Of a stretch of DNA of 64,000 bases, positions 35,751-48,086 are shown piece by piece. Within the stretch, counting starts at the first letter, position 1. Each line of letters begins with the position of its first letter. Under the pieces are notes generated by a model. It had not been told where the DNA came from. It was given only the letters and a program-made list of their open reading frames with translations, and did not search any database. The position numbers and the translations under genes were made by a program. The DNA lies in the NCBI RefSeq assembly GCF_036324505.1, contig NC_086360.1:18778261-18842260 (forward strand), written 5' to 3'. The DNA is from Eleginops maclovinus (lineage: Eukaryota; Chordata; Actinopteri; Perciformes; Eleginopidae).

Positions 35751-38700
35751 ATGTTTTTTACAACTCTGCTCTGTCCGCTGTTACTGTGGCCTGGCTTTGC
35801 CGCTCTAATGACTTCTCCATTGGAAGAGGTAGGTGGAAAACTGCGGGTGAACAGGAGCACTACGGTGAGTGATTCTGCTGCTGCAAAGTACATTGAACTC
35901 TTCAACTTTAAACAGTTTATCACCCAGTGAAAAGACCCAACATGCAGAGAGCCATTACTATGTTTTACTGGATTTACATGGCAGTCACTATGAAAACAAA
36001 AGCTCTAAAATAGTTTAGTGTTCTCATTCAGTATTTAGGTCACACTTCAAGTTTGATTCTACTGGTTTAAAGCTGCCATTTGTAAAGGGATCTAAAAATA
36101 GTTTGTTTGTGTCCTCTTTAAGCTTTCTCATCACTCCTCTAAACAAAGAGACATAGTTTCCTTTCCTGGTTCTTCTCCTGATACCTCAGGTATGTCTATG
36201 TACGAAAAGTAAAAGTGTTTGAAGATCGCATGCAATGAGAACTGTCTTCCTTTGGTTATAGTGTAATTGGAGGTGATATGCAGTAAAACATCATCTTACA
36301 GTACTTGTTTAACTGCAGGTACACAAGCATAGTACTAGTGTATGTCCATACTTTGTTTTCTCCTTATTCACAGGGAGTGGGCGGCTGCCTCGTTCGGCTC
36401 TGATGCCTGATATCACACATCTGGAACTGCTGGTGGTTGTAGGGCCCGATGTCCAGCAGTTCCACAAGCAAGATACAGAACGGTACATCCTCACCAACCT
36501 AAACATTGTAAGTCTAGGCACAATAACCTACGTTCAGATTATGTTCTGTAGATTGCCAGTTGTATGCCCTTATAAGACATGTATGGAATCATTTAATTAA
36601 ACCAGAGATGGAAATAAAACAAGAGTATTCTACTCTACTTGTGTAAAGTTGTTCAGTTGATGCACTTTGGGTAAATGTTGCTGACTTACATTTTGAAAGT
36701 GAAAGGGGGAGGTTAAGAAAATAAATCTATTTAGGATAGGCTACAATGAAACAAGTACAATAACATGTCAACCACATTATATTGTTCACATTACACCTTA
36801 GTGCTCTCATGTCCAAATTAACAAATTACTTTATTCTTTGTGGCCTGTGAATAAAATGTAATATCAATTCGACAACCAATAAAAAAGAAAGACAACACCG
36901 GGAAAATTACACAAACTGTGATGGGTGCAACAAGCGTTATAGAGCTGCATACATTAAGTAAAATATAAATTCTTATTAAAGTAAGAGGAGAATAAAACAT
37001 TACCAAAACTGAAACGCAGAGATGTATAAAAAACAAAGCTTCCAAGGCAGGTAACAGCCACATCCACTCAACACACAATAAAGCAAAAAGGATTTGTACA
37101 GTTTATACAAAGTAGCACACACACGCTATACTGAATAGCAAAGCTGAAATTGTCCTCTGGTGGTGTTTGCTGTACCCACCTTTTTCGGGAAGATCTCCCC
37201 AGGCTGCTCACTCTGCTTTTTCAATTCTAATCCAAAATGTAACCAGCCAGTCAGACTTAAGAAAGTTCTCACACACCGGAATGAAGGTAAAAGTTCCATA
37301 GTAAACACAGCAGTCCACGGGAGGATGCAATTTTAGGATTTAGCATGTCAAGTAGACCCAGCATGCACCTGCTGGTCACATGCAAAAGGTGGGTGAGTTT
37401 GATTTGTCTACATATAATCCTGTGCTAAATGATTAATTAAGGTAAATGTTTATTTTATTTGCCTAGCTGCAACATAGCTCTAAATTATGCTAGATACAAA
37501 ATTGCTGCTTTTTAAATTCCATTCTCATACCAAACAGTTTATCATGATTTATTCATCTCTGTTTTTACTCTGCAACATGCTTCCTGAATTGTGGTGAAGT
37601 AGGCCTTGCTACAATAGGGTTCCTTGGGGAAAAAAATGCTCATAGTTCCAGTGATCAGAAGTAAGAGTATCAGAATGGATATATGTAGCCTGTCATGCCT
37701 GTAAAACGGAATATTCTTGAATATTTTAGCGATATTAAGTTACATGAGGGATTTAAATCAAATACTACATTTGACTTAGCCGCTAACACGTCATATTGAG
37801 CTACAAAGGAATAGTGGATGGATGGATGTTATATTATTGGTTGAAATTTGTTAGTAAAACTTTACGCAAACACACGTCCAATTTGTTTTACAGTTTTTTG
37901 TTTTACAGAAATTCCTCTAAAAGGGTTCAAATGCATTTCATCTTGAAACTGTAATTAACTAATTCTGATGTCACAACACAAAAATACGAGTTGGTTACAG
38001 CAACCAGAGTAAATGTAATACTCCATCCCTGGCACTCACTATTTACAGCACTACAGGGCTGTTAATGGTAATGAATAGATAATGAAGATGAGTAAAAAGC
38101 AACACAAGAAGATGTAGGCTATTGGGAAGTGTTTTCATAACCAGATAAGACATATAGAGTGCACTACAATCCTAACATCCCATTACACTCTAAAGTCATC
38201 CTGCTATATTCATCTTACTTTTATTCACATTTCCCCCCAGGCCTCAGAGCTGTTGAGAGACATGGCCCTGGGCGCCAACATGAGGGTGCACCTGGTCCGC
38301 ATGATCATCCTGTCAGAGCCAGAGGTAAAAGCAGCTCCCTCTACAAATTCATTGTAGAATCAAGCTCAAAAATGACCAGATTTTAAAAGTAGCCTAGTAC
38401 GTAACAGTAATCTAGACCTAACTCTTGTTTCATTTAGACATTGATGGTTACTAAGCTATTGTTGTTATTCACAGTGTCTTTGAATGTATACAATAGGATA
38501 ACCTCACATTCAGTTGTTCTATGTTTTACAATTCCTACCTTATTGTTCTTTTTGCACATCTAGCCAGAGATCCAAATGTCTCCCAACATTACCTCCTCTC
38601 TGAGAAGTGTGTGTGACTGGGGCAGAAGGATAAACCCCTCGAACGATACAGACCCACTTCACGCTGATCTTCTCTTATACATTACAAGGTGTGTTGCATG

Positions 38701-39672
38701 AAGCTGGCTGTATTATAAATGTAAAGTTTTTAAACTTTTTTCAAACCGTGTTTTACTTTAATCGCTCCCACCGCAAACAGGTACGACCTGGTGTTGCCTG
38801 ATGGGAACAAGCAGGTCAGGGGTGTAGCGCAGCTGGGTGGGGCTTGCTCCAGTGAATGGAGCTGTGTGATCACAGAGGACACAGGCTTTGACCTGGGGAT
38901 CACAATCACTCATGAGATTGGCCACAGGTAAAGCAAAGTCACATGCATGATCAACAAATCAAATGATGCATTATCTATAATGTTTGAGGATAAGGTAACA
39001 CTTTGTTTTAGAGATTTTTATTTTGCAAGTCCTTCCTAGAAATTTCCTGTTCCAAGTACTATACAAAGTACTATACAAATTGGCACTTTATAGGAAAGGC
39101 AGGGACAGTGTTTAGTTGTTATACCTTTAATTGTGTTATTATTTTTAAATTAATTGCTGCCTTAACTTTTGACAGTCACAGGGAACTTAATCAATGATAG
39201 ATATATAATGAAGGAATACTTTTTTGTATTGAAATTAAGATTTCTCCTCAATGGCTAAGTAAAAAGGAAAGGAAACAAAAAAGGATTTAATTAAATTGTG
39301 CAAATGAATGTAGCCTTGTTAGAAGAATCAAGTGAAACACTTCCGAACAGTAGCAATACAATAGTTTTTAATTAAGCGGAGAAGTTGAGGTGCATTCACT
39401 GCAAAATGGAATGAAAACTTTAAATATCATCCCCGACTTTTAACAACTTCAATGAGATTCCTAAACATTTAAATAAGTTAATCTACACAATAAAGTATAT
39501 TTAACATATTTAACATATTTAATTGACTTCGACCCAGTTTTGGAATAAACCATGACGGAGTAAGAAACACCTGCAGCAGGAGTGGGTTCATGATGGCCTC
39601 TGACGGGGGCTACAACAGCGTGGATCTGACCTGGTCGCCCTGCAGCCGCACGCAGCTGCTCACATTCTTCAG
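35751..39672 (+). other. adamts13: adamts13 exons 1-7: signal, propeptide, metalloprotease
   Basis: Exons: 35751-35864, 36123-36189, 36374-36507, 38241-38324, 38564-38688, 38781-38927, 39538-39672. Exon 2 is hidden from simple frame searches; its 67 nt, phase 0 to phase 1, equals the recalled size of human exon 2 and gives [10 protein letters not shown]...SSPDTS. The propeptide ends near RLPR (64-67), a minimal furin-type RxxR, just before the mature start ahead of [12 protein letters not shown]. The zinc site is HEIGHSFGINH (219-229), with H219, H223 and H229 as ligands and E220 catalytic. The Met-turn is MMASDGG (M243). Exon 6 carries [12 protein letters not shown], as in human. Confidence 0.93.
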
Positions 39673-42600
39673 GTGGGCCAACCTGCTCAGAGAAGCTGTG
39701 CATTAAAGGCCTCCCTTTCAGCATGCAGAGGGGTACTGTTGAAAGGGCATTTCAACGTTGGGTCATATGTTAATGTGTTCACCTCAGGTTAAGAAAGGTC
39801 AATGTGTTATATTTGGCTTTGATTTGAAACCTTTTAAAACCTTTGTTGATCTTTAGTATATAGTATAGTAAAGTCTCAGTGTACTATGCAGGGGTGGAGA
39901 GATCTTTAGCAAAAATAGTGATACAACTGCATATTATGTTCTTTTCTATTATACTAAAAAAGATCTAAGATTGTCATTCAATGTACCATTTGAGTGACCA
40001 TTCAAAATCTGACTTTAGTAAAAGTAAATTATTAGCATCAAGCGGCCCATTAATCTATATACATATATATATATATATATATTATATTATTGATTTACAA
40101 TTTTGATCATACAATAAGTTCATCATTTAAATATTGAGTAAATGTCTCCAAAGTATCAATGACATTTTCCCAAACGTTTTTCTTATACATTCAACATTTT
40201 TTGATTATTATGTTTTGTTTTATTAATCTGAATGAAAATCTTCCAAATTAATTAAGTTATAAAATATATGTAGTGGAGTTAAAAGTCCAATATGTGTCTA
40301 TTTTCAGTTGAAGTACCCCAAAATTGTACTCAAAGCAGAACTTGAGTAATTGTACTGTCCACAACTGGTGATATACTGTGAATAGTTTAGATAGAAAAAG
40401 CTCTAGTCTGGACTTATTGTTTTAATGTTTCCAGTGAAGGAAACGCTGAATGTGTGAAGGACCTGCCTTCACTGGGAGGCTCCCTACAGGACTGGAAGCC
40501 TGGCCTATATTATGGAGTTGATGATCAGTGCCGTATAGCTTTTGGTAGCAGTGCAAGAGCCTGTTCTTTCACTAATCCTGATCTGGTAAATCACCTGTTA
40601 TATCAGCCTGATACCATCAGGTGGCATTTTACATAATTATTAACACATTTCCAGTCATCTCTGCATTACTGACCACCCTTTCCATCAGCCAGCTTGTCGT
40701 GTCCTGTCCTGTCACCTTCACCCTGATAACGGCTCCTGCAAACGTCTCCTGGTCCCTCTGCTGGACGGGACAGAGTGTGCACCTAACCAGGTCTCCGTCT
40801 TCACTTAGTCATTTTGGTGTGATCCTTCTCTTAATCATTGAGAAGTATTTACTAATGTTGTCTATTTCTCTCTTCCAGTGGTGTCTGAAGGGCCGTTGTG
40901 TGTCCGCTGATGAGCTCAGCTCCTCTGTGGTGGTGCATGGCTCCTGGTCCAACTGGTCTGAGTTCTCTCCCTGCTCCCGGACATGTGGCGGGGGAGTCTC
41001 TCACCGCACACGGAAATGCAATAACCCAAGGTAACGGATGGTATGCAAACATCTGTCATTGTCAGTGCTGTAGATCATGTGACTGTACTTTACTTTAATG
41101 TTTCAGACCAGCTTTTGGAGGGGATGATTGTGAGGGACTGGATATTGAGGCTGAACTTTGTCACCAGCAGGTAAGTTCTTACTGTTTACAATGGGCCCCC
41201 ATACAGTACAGTAGGTCAATACTATTTACTTAGATCGTATTTGTAAGCTCTTTGTATCCTGTGCTCACATAACAAGTGTCTAAAAAAGAATAAGCGGTGT
41301 CACGACCTGGTCACGACCCATTATACAAGATAGAAAAATATTCATGTTTGTTTTTTCCTACTACACATTTTGTTGCAGCCATGTAAGCAAATGCAGTTGG
41401 ATTTCATGGCAGAGCAGTGTTCCCAAACAGACCTCCACCCCCTCTACCTGCTACCAAACACTGCCTCTTTCTACACCTGGATCCCTGCTATAGGATTTGA
41501 ACAAGGTGTGCCTAAAACATTTTCTTTTCCAAAGTGAAAGGAACCTTTATCTCTAACATGTTTTATTTGTGGAAACGCTTCTCCAGGGGAGGAGCAATGC
41601 AGATATATGTGCCAGTCAAAAGGAGAACATTTCCTAGTGAGCCGGGGCTCTCAGTTCGTGGATGGGACTCGCTGTGAGTCAAACAGCCTGCCTCAATTTG
41701 GCTCCATAGCTGCATGTCTCAGAGGGAAATGCCAGGTAAAGACTAATAAATAAATGATTTGGTAAATGATGAAGCATATGCAGTCTTATTTCTTCTCGCT
41801 TTAATTTTTACAATCATTCATATACTATTGTCTCTGATTAGCTGTTTGGCTGTGACGGCGTGCTGCATTCTGGGAAAGTGATGGATGTGTGTGGGGTGTG
41901 CGGTGGAGGCGGATCATCCTGCACTTTGACTTCTGACTCCTACACTGGTGGTCAGGCTAGAGGTAGCAAACAACAGTTCAACACATGGCAGAAAATCAAT
42001 TGACAACATATTTTGGATGAAATTAATTGAGTGATTGCAAACATGCCTTATTTATGAATATTATGAGTTTTAATCCAGGCTTTTGTGTTTCAGAGTACAC
42101 CACCTTCCTCTCTCTGCCGATGAATGCCACACAGGTTCATATTGTCAACAGATCACCTCTGTTCACTCACATGGGTGAGCAGCATACAATTTCAAATACT
42201 CTACAAAAAGCAGGAACTAAAACCTGAATTCATTTTTGGCATTTGTATCTGCAGCTGTAATGGTTGGAGATCGGTACATTGTGGGTGGGATGAGCAGCAT
42301 GGCCCTGAGTATGACCCACCCCTCCCCACTGGAAGACAACCACCTAGAGTACCGCGTCCACCTGACCCCCGACCTTTTGCCCGAAATGGAGGAGCTTCTC
42401 CTGCCAGGTCTGCTGACAAAAGAGATGAAAATACAGGTGAGGAGAGAAAAACATTCATCTTGAAACAACATTTTATTTTAGATAAGAGGTAAGAGAAGAC
42501 ATTCTTCAGAATTTAAAAGCTGAGGGATGTACCTTTTACATACATTGTGTAGAAAAATACTCAGGAATTGTTCTTATGTACTCAATATTATCATTTTTGT

Positions 42601-45600
42601 CTTTGAAGGTGTATCGCAAATATGGAAAAGAATACGGAGAGAAAACAAACCCGAACATCAGCTACCAGTTCTATTTACCTAACAGAAACAGTGACTTGAT
42701 AGACATCTCACCTAGAGGCAAATGGGCGGTCTTCACAACACCCTGCTCGGTCTCCTGCGGCTCCGGTGAGAGGCTGTTTATTATGAGTCATATGGAAAAG
42801 CACAAAGAGAAAACAGCATAATAATAATATTTGCTAGTAGATTCCATAATGAACTCACCGGCTGATGGCACATTATAGTGTTAGCTCTTTTGTTTTAAGG
42901 AACCAATGAGTTTAACAAATGAGATGAGGTATTTATATGTTAATGTGCAACAAAAATATTTTCAGACAAGCTTTTATTTCATAGTAACAGTATCTGCTTA
43001 TTATACGGACACTGCATTGTTGAATGTGGTAAATTAATTTAGTTATTCTAGTCATCTTTTTAGTAGCAAATGCAACTAAAAATACACTAAATTGATAACC
43101 TGGATGATCAATTATAGTGCAAATAATGTAATATATAGCCTTTAATTGAGTTTTCCTTGTCCGTACATGATGTTCTTATGTGAATCTCCTCAAATCCAAC
43201 CTAAAACCATTAAAATACATTTTTAGAATATTGGATTTAAGACTTTTAAACTTCTAAAATCATGTTCAATTTAATATATTTCTTATTCACAGGTGTACAG
43301 AAGTATGAATATGTCTGTGTACATGAAGACACCAACAAACATTTGGAGAAACACAATTGTGAAACACCTCCTCCACCCGTACCACTCCAGACAAGCTGTC
43401 AGCTCTCACCCTGTCCCCCCAGGTTAGGTTCAAACTCAGCACTGTGTGTTTTTTTCCTTTGCTTTCCACATTCAGCTCAGCACACAAGGTTAAACATGAA
43501 TAATTTACTTTTTTACAGGTGGGATGTGGGGTTGTTTGGGTCTTGTAGTGCCTCCTGTGGTGGAGGAGAGAGAGTGCGTCCTGTTAGATGTGTTCAAGAA
43601 CGTGGAACCGATGTGGTAGAGGTCCCAGATGCTGAATGCCCACCTGATACCGCTCCACATGCTGTAGAAAAATGTAACCTGCAACACTGTCCTGCCAGGT
43701 AAGTCTACACTGCACTGTTGAGCATTAGGTACATGGGTCAAATAACTTCCTATGACCTGCTGATATGAGACTGGATATCGTCTTAGAATGTTCATATTTT
43801 ACTATCATGTAAGTGTCTTTTTCTGGCTTCAAAGGCTTCATTCCAGTAAAGTGATGCTACACTATTTACGAAACACTCTAGCCTGATCTAGCTATTATTT
43901 GCATTAACCAGCAGTATATAAACATACTGATAGTTATGAATTATTATGATTATTTTTTGGCAAAAGCACCAATAGTCAGCCCTAAAATATCCTCAACATA
44001 TAATGATATTTCAGTTTCTCCATATATAACTTGCCTTAGGAATGTGAAGGATTTCAGGTGTTGAAAAGAGAGTAAATAAAATCCCCTAACATGTTTTTAC
44101 AGATGGCATGTGTCAGAACCAGGGGAGTGCTCAGTAGTGTGCGGGCCAGGTGAAGCGAAGCAGGTTGTGTACTGTGTCCGGCCAGAACATGGTCAGGAAG
44201 TTGAAGTGGATCAAAGCTCTTGTTCTCTGCAGATCAAACCGCTTGACACTGTGCCCTGTGTGGTAGATGTCTGTCCCATTGGGTGGGAATCAAAGGGAGA
44301 GGTAACGTAGAGAAATCATACTCTAATGAGAAAATGTGGAGCATTTGTAAACATTGTTTTCCTTGACCAGTAGCAGCCCGTACTGAAGTCTGGTGTGTCA
44401 CCACGCTCCAGACAGTCTCCTGTCTATGTTTGGAGTCCTGTTATCAGCCAGTGCTCAAAGACCTGTGATAATGGTAAGTGAACATGATCGCTTACCATCA
44501 CTCAGAAACAGAAAGTCCTATTCAAAGAAGTTCAACCAAGGACTGATGCTTATGTAGGAACCCTGCAGGTGTGGTTCTCCTGTGTGGACCACTGGACCAG
44601 ACTGGGGGTATCAGACGTCTACTGTGATCCTACTACAAAACCTCCTCCTCAGTCTGAGACCTGCAACACATCTCCCTGCCCCCGCATGTGAGATACCACA
44701 TTTGACTTGTATATGTCGGGTATAATGCAGTAGGCCTACATATAATTTTCTTTGGTAGTCTTCTATGTATAGATCAAGACAAAGAAGCTATGTTTAAATA
44801 AAGGGTTTGAAAATGACAGCAGCAACCTGTTTTTATAACCACCAGGTGGCACACTAAGCAAGGAGTCTGCAGTGTAACGTGTGGAGGAGGGGTGGCCAAC
44901 AGGGTGCTGTACTGTGCCGGAGAAAGAGACAGGGAGGAGGACGTGGTTGAAGATTCAGAGTGCAGTGACTTTCCCAAACCCACAGCAGTAGTTTCATGTA
45001 ACAACCACAGCTGCCCAGCAAGGTGAAGCACACACATGTCTGAGATACATCTTTGCAAAGGGAAAATTACTCAAACAACACTGTCACTCATCCAGGTGGA
45101 GGGTATTCAGTGCATCACCCTGCTCTGCGTCCTGTGATTTGGGTGTAGCTCAGAGGACTGTGTCCTGTGTCCAGTTTGTCCATGGCAGGGAGAGTGTGGT
45201 GCCGGAGGAAAGCTGCTATGCAGCCATCAAACCAGCCACCACAGTGCCCTGCCTGGTGCGGGTCTGCACCTTCAGATGGGAGGTGAAACCATGGAGCCAG
45301 GTACATTTAACAGGACACACATGGTTTCAATATGGTTATTATATTAGACTCAAAATGAAACAATTAGTTGATTAATTGGCAAGTTAGTTGACTGGGCAAC
45401 TATTGGTATTAGTAATTAATAATTCAAATTCTAATAATTGAATCCATGATTCCAGCATCTCAAATGTAAAATAAAGGATGAACTCTAAATATTTGGCTTT
45501 TTGAGCCAAACAGACATAAACTGTGAAGATGTCCCCATTAGATTGAATAATTGTGAATTATTGTTCCTACAGTATATATTGAAATATTTTGACCAGCAAA

Positions 45601-47954
45601 TGATTAAATAATTTGTCAAGGAAATGATGGTCAGAATAATGGACAGCCATAGATAAGATAAATAATTAATTAAAAAGACAAATGACTAGAAAATGTATCA
45701 CACTTTACATTATTTAATTTGTGTGGCTTATTAGTGTCTTTAATACAGAGTCAGCTTCACATTTGAAGGCCCTTGCCAGACATCCTAAATGTAACATAAA
45801 AGTATCTTCATTTTGTATGGAATATACTGAAAACCGATTGTTCTCCCTGGAATTGTAGAAAAAAATACATACAAAAATGTTGATCTATACAAATTCTCTG
45901 AATCCACAGTGGAATAGTATTTTTGATGGTCCTTTAAAAATGGAATCCTATTTGTACATGTTATGCAACTTGTTCTTCTTCTCTCATATGAATCATGTTT
46001 ATTATGTTGTCCATCCAGTGCTCGGTACCATGTGGGTATGGGATCCAGTCCAGAGCTGTGTCCTGCATGGGCCCATCTCTGCCAGAGCCTCTCAGCCCTC
46101 AGTTTTGTATGCACATGCCCAAACCCATCACCATACAGGGCTGCTACATTGGCAGCTGTGGAGATGTGACACCAACCTCAGATGTCATAACTGCAGTCAC
46201 ACCAAAGCAACAATTGGACAATTCTCCTCCGAGTCCAACAGAGGCAGTTCCTATCCTACAGGCCACTGCAACAACCATCTCGACAACTAAACCCAGTTAG
46301 TGCACAAAAACTGCCCATTCTCATTAAGAGCGGAAGGCAGCTGATGGATTATCATTACAGTTTCTGCTTTTCACCAGGTGCATGTGGACAGCTACTCCTG
46401 GAAGAATCTGGCATAGTGGATTTGAAAGACGTGACAGGCCGCTGCACAGTATCGATTGGTCGACCCCTAGATGAGGTCCTCTATATTAAAATGGAATCTG
46501 GCTCCTTAAACTGCAAAAAAAGTATGTTTGATCAAAGATATAAAAATGTATTTCATAAGCCATAACTCTTGCATCTAAACAAACACCTATCACTCTATGC
46601 ATGTTTCTACAGAGGAGTTTGTTGCATTTTTTGACCGACTGGCATTTGTAAGGAAGTGCGAGCAGGTAGCGGGCAGTGAACTAACCACCAGAACCAACGT
46701 CGTGCTGGTGCGTCAAAATCTGCTCACCCCTGGGAACGGGGTTGTGTTTACCTATAATTCACAGAAAAACATGAAGAAGAGCCATCATCAGGGTAAGGGT
46801 GTGGTCAGCACATGCAGTTCATTTTTGTCTGTAAACCAAAAGACTGATATTTAGCCAATTTCAAAAGATCGGCCGATGCTTTGTAAAAGAAGTAAAAGTT
46901 ATTATTAGAGCTAAAGTGAAGTGACGCCACGTTTGAGCTATGTTAGAATTTTCAGAGTGGTGTTAATTCAGCTACAGTAGTCAATGTTCTTGTGTTCAAT
47001 TGTATTGTACTATGTTTTTCCATTTTCTCTCTCCCTATTCATTTGAAGGTCAAAACCTTTAAGCTGCCTAAACATTTTGGGTTTTTTTAAATGATAAGTT
47101 GAATTTGTACCTGACGCAGTCCCCACAAATATTGCAGGATTCACCAAAACAAAATCTAATGCATTTCCAGCCTGAATTCCCTCAATTTTAAAGACACTAC
47201 TTGGAAAAGTTTCAGACACAAAACAAGGTCATAGTGTGAACTTTTATTTATTGCTGCAGGCTTTGCATTGGGCCTACCGCAGATTTTTGACAAGCAAGTT
47301 TTTGTAAATGTCTTCAGTGAGTCCCGCCATTTATATTTCCCAGGCATAGCTGAAGGTCTCGAAGCTGTTTAACCTGCGTCATTCCACTTTATTCACTTAT
47401 AGGTGATTGTCCCACTTACTGGAGGCAGTTGGCAGGTTAATCGTTAAGGGAAAAAATATCAAAGAACATACATTTATTTTCTTGCACAAAATATTTAAGA
47501 AGCTTCAAGGCCTTCATTGTTTCTGCACCTCAGATTGCGACATTCAGCTGTTTTCCCCAACTGGCGTCTTTGAGAATCCAACAACAGCAAACACTAACCA
47601 CACCTGCAGAGTCCTTATCAACGCCCCTCCCTCAGTGAAGATCAGAATCCAAGCGCTACACATAGGATTAATATTTAACTCCACCTCCTCCCAGTCTACA
47701 TACATCATGGTGAGGACAAACACATAGTTTCAATGGTATATGTTATATGTCACAATGTTGATATTGACTGCACTTTGTCCTCTGTGTTTCTTGTTCAGAT
47801 CCGGGACATGGATGTCTTAAAGACCAATGTGTTCAAAGGCCAACAGCTGTTTCAGTGGCACTCCTCTGGAAACATGGCTGAGATTGAATTTCATGGAGAT
47901 TACCTGTTTGCCAGAGGGAGCTTCAGAGCTGAATATTCCTTTATGCGTCTTTAA
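35751..47954 (+). CDS. adamts13: ADAMTS13, von Willebrand factor-cleaving metalloprotease
   Basis: ADAMTS13 is a secreted zinc protease that cuts von Willebrand factor multimers in plasma and so limits platelet adhesion. I could join 29 coding exons with unbroken phase: 4,146 nt, 1,381 aa. Human ADAMTS13 also has 29 exons and 1,427 aa. Domain order: signal peptide, short propeptide, metalloprotease, disintegrin-like, TSP1-1, Cys-rich, spacer, TSP1-2 to TSP1-8, linker, two CUB domains. The CUBs are diagnostic, because other ADAMTS members lack them. The start ATG at 35,751 opens a good signal peptide ([19 protein letters not shown]). The gene is tail-to-tail with crat. Several introns contain transposon remnants. 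All splice sites are GT-AG. Exon coordinates are given in the four block entries that follow. Confidence 0.96.
36602..38032. mobile_element. Possible DNA-transposon remnant in adamts13 intron 3
   Basis: CCAGAGATGGA at 36,602-36,612 and TCCATCCCTGG at 38,022-38,032 are inverted copies matching 10 of 11 bases. The sequence just inside the left end (TATTCTACTCTACTTGTGTAAAG) is of the kind found in teleost hAT-like MITEs. The 1.4-kb interior has no transposase frame. No clear 8-bp target duplication was seen, so the pairing of the ends is tentative. Confidence 0.4.
39889..40367. mobile_element. hAT-like MITE remnant in adamts13 intron 7
   Basis: Left end CAGGGGTGGAGAG (39,889-39,901) and right end CTGTCCACAACTG (40,355-40,367) are degenerate inverted repeats, 10 of 13 matching. 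Inner words such as GAAGTACCCCAAAATTGTACTC and ACTTGAGTAATTGTACTGTCC are typical of this common teleost element. An (AT)n run at about 40,059-40,085 lies inside. Confidence 0.5.
40435..42765 (+). other. adamts13: adamts13 exons 8-17: disintegrin-like, TSP1-1, Cys-rich, spacer
   Basis: Exons: 40435-40585, 40689-40790, 40879-41030, 41107-41170, 41379-41505, 41587-41735, 41842-41962, 42094-42174, 42255-42436, 42609-42765. Disintegrin-like: [16 protein letters not shown] and [14 protein letters not shown]1-1: [18 protein letters not shown] (376 onward). Cys-rich: FDGC-type FGCDGV and DVCGVCGG. At the human RGD position the fish has RGS (487-489). Spacer exosite region: [10 protein letters not shown] (646-655), where the human residues R660, Y661 and Y665 correspond to K649, Y650 and Y654. 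Human AREYVTFL appears as AREYTTFL. Exon 17 also begins TSP1-2 ([15 protein letters not shown]). Confidence 0.93.
42766..43292 (+). other. adamts13 intron 17 (0.5 kb)
   Basis: AT-rich intron with no recognisable exon or repeat. Confidence 0.6.
43293..46295 (+). other. adamts13: adamts13 exons 18-25: TSP1-2 to TSP1-8 and linker
   Basis: Exons: 43293-43422, 43519-43698, 44103-44301, 44374-44473, 44558-44687, 44846-45022, 45096-45300, 46019-46295. Each TSP1 repeat shows the CSxxC core: [48 protein letters not shown]. Most start with the W of the next module right after an intron in the Arg codon (PAR-W), a regular phase-2 pattern. Exon 21 must use the acceptor CCAGTAG|CAG; the AG three bases earlier would put a stop codon in frame. 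Exon 25 ends with a Thr/Pro-rich linker ([15 protein letters not shown]...), a likely O-glycosylated hinge. Confidence 0.92.
45301..46018 (+). other. adamts13 intron 24 (0.7 kb)
   Basis: AT-rich intron rich in TAAT/ATTA words, with no exon seen. It ends at CATCCAG before TGCTCGGTACCATG. Confidence 0.6.
46378..47954 (+). other. adamts13: adamts13 exons 26-29: two CUB domains
   Basis: Exons: 46378-46521, 46613-46792, 47534-47709, 47799-47954. CUB1 starts at about residue 1164 ([20 protein letters not shown], cf. human [20 protein letters not shown]) and includes [18 protein letters not shown]2 starts near 1272 ([15 protein letters not shown]) and ends EYSFMRL-stop at 47,954. The human protein carries a longer tail after this point, which explains part of the length difference. 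In human, the CUB domains fold back on the spacer to keep the enzyme latent. Confidence 0.93.
46793..47533 (+). other. adamts13 intron 27 (0.7 kb)
   Basis: Separates the CUB1 and CUB2 exons. No exon or repeat recognised. Confidence 0.6.
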
Positions 47955-48024
47955 CACTAAATATAAACTATTTTGAGGAGGTTTGAAATGGCATTATAAC
48001 ATTTCTTTAGAATTCTTTATTTAC

Positions 48025-48030
48025 AATAAA
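48025..48030 (+). terminator. adamts13: adamts13 polyadenylation signal
   Basis: AATAAA lies 71 bp past the adamts13 stop codon and is followed by a T-rich stretch (ATGTTTTTGT), the usual downstream element. A further AATAAATAAA lies near 48,114. Confidence 0.6.
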
Positions 48031-48080
48031 TATGTTTTTGTAACAGCAAATTACTTCTGCGCTGTTCAATAGAAACACTT

Positions 48081-48086
48081 TTTATT
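48081..48086 (-). terminator. crat: Candidate crat polyadenylation signal
   Basis: TTTATT on the plus strand is AATAAA in the crat sense, about 380 bp beyond the crat stop codon. Used with the adamts13 signal at 48,025, the two convergent transcripts would end within about 60 bp of each other. Confidence 0.45.

Noticed and set aside
35751..35845. Alternative adamts13 exon 1 donors at 35,829, 35,833 and 35,846
   Set aside because: The GTGAGT at 35,865 is the strongest and gives the phase 0 that exon 2 needs. The others require skipping exon 2 or weak sites.
44371..44373. In-frame TAG at the start of adamts13 exon 21
   Set aside because: It is part of the acceptor (CCAGTAG|CAG). Using the second AG keeps the frame and aligns to the family, so it is not a nonsense mutation.
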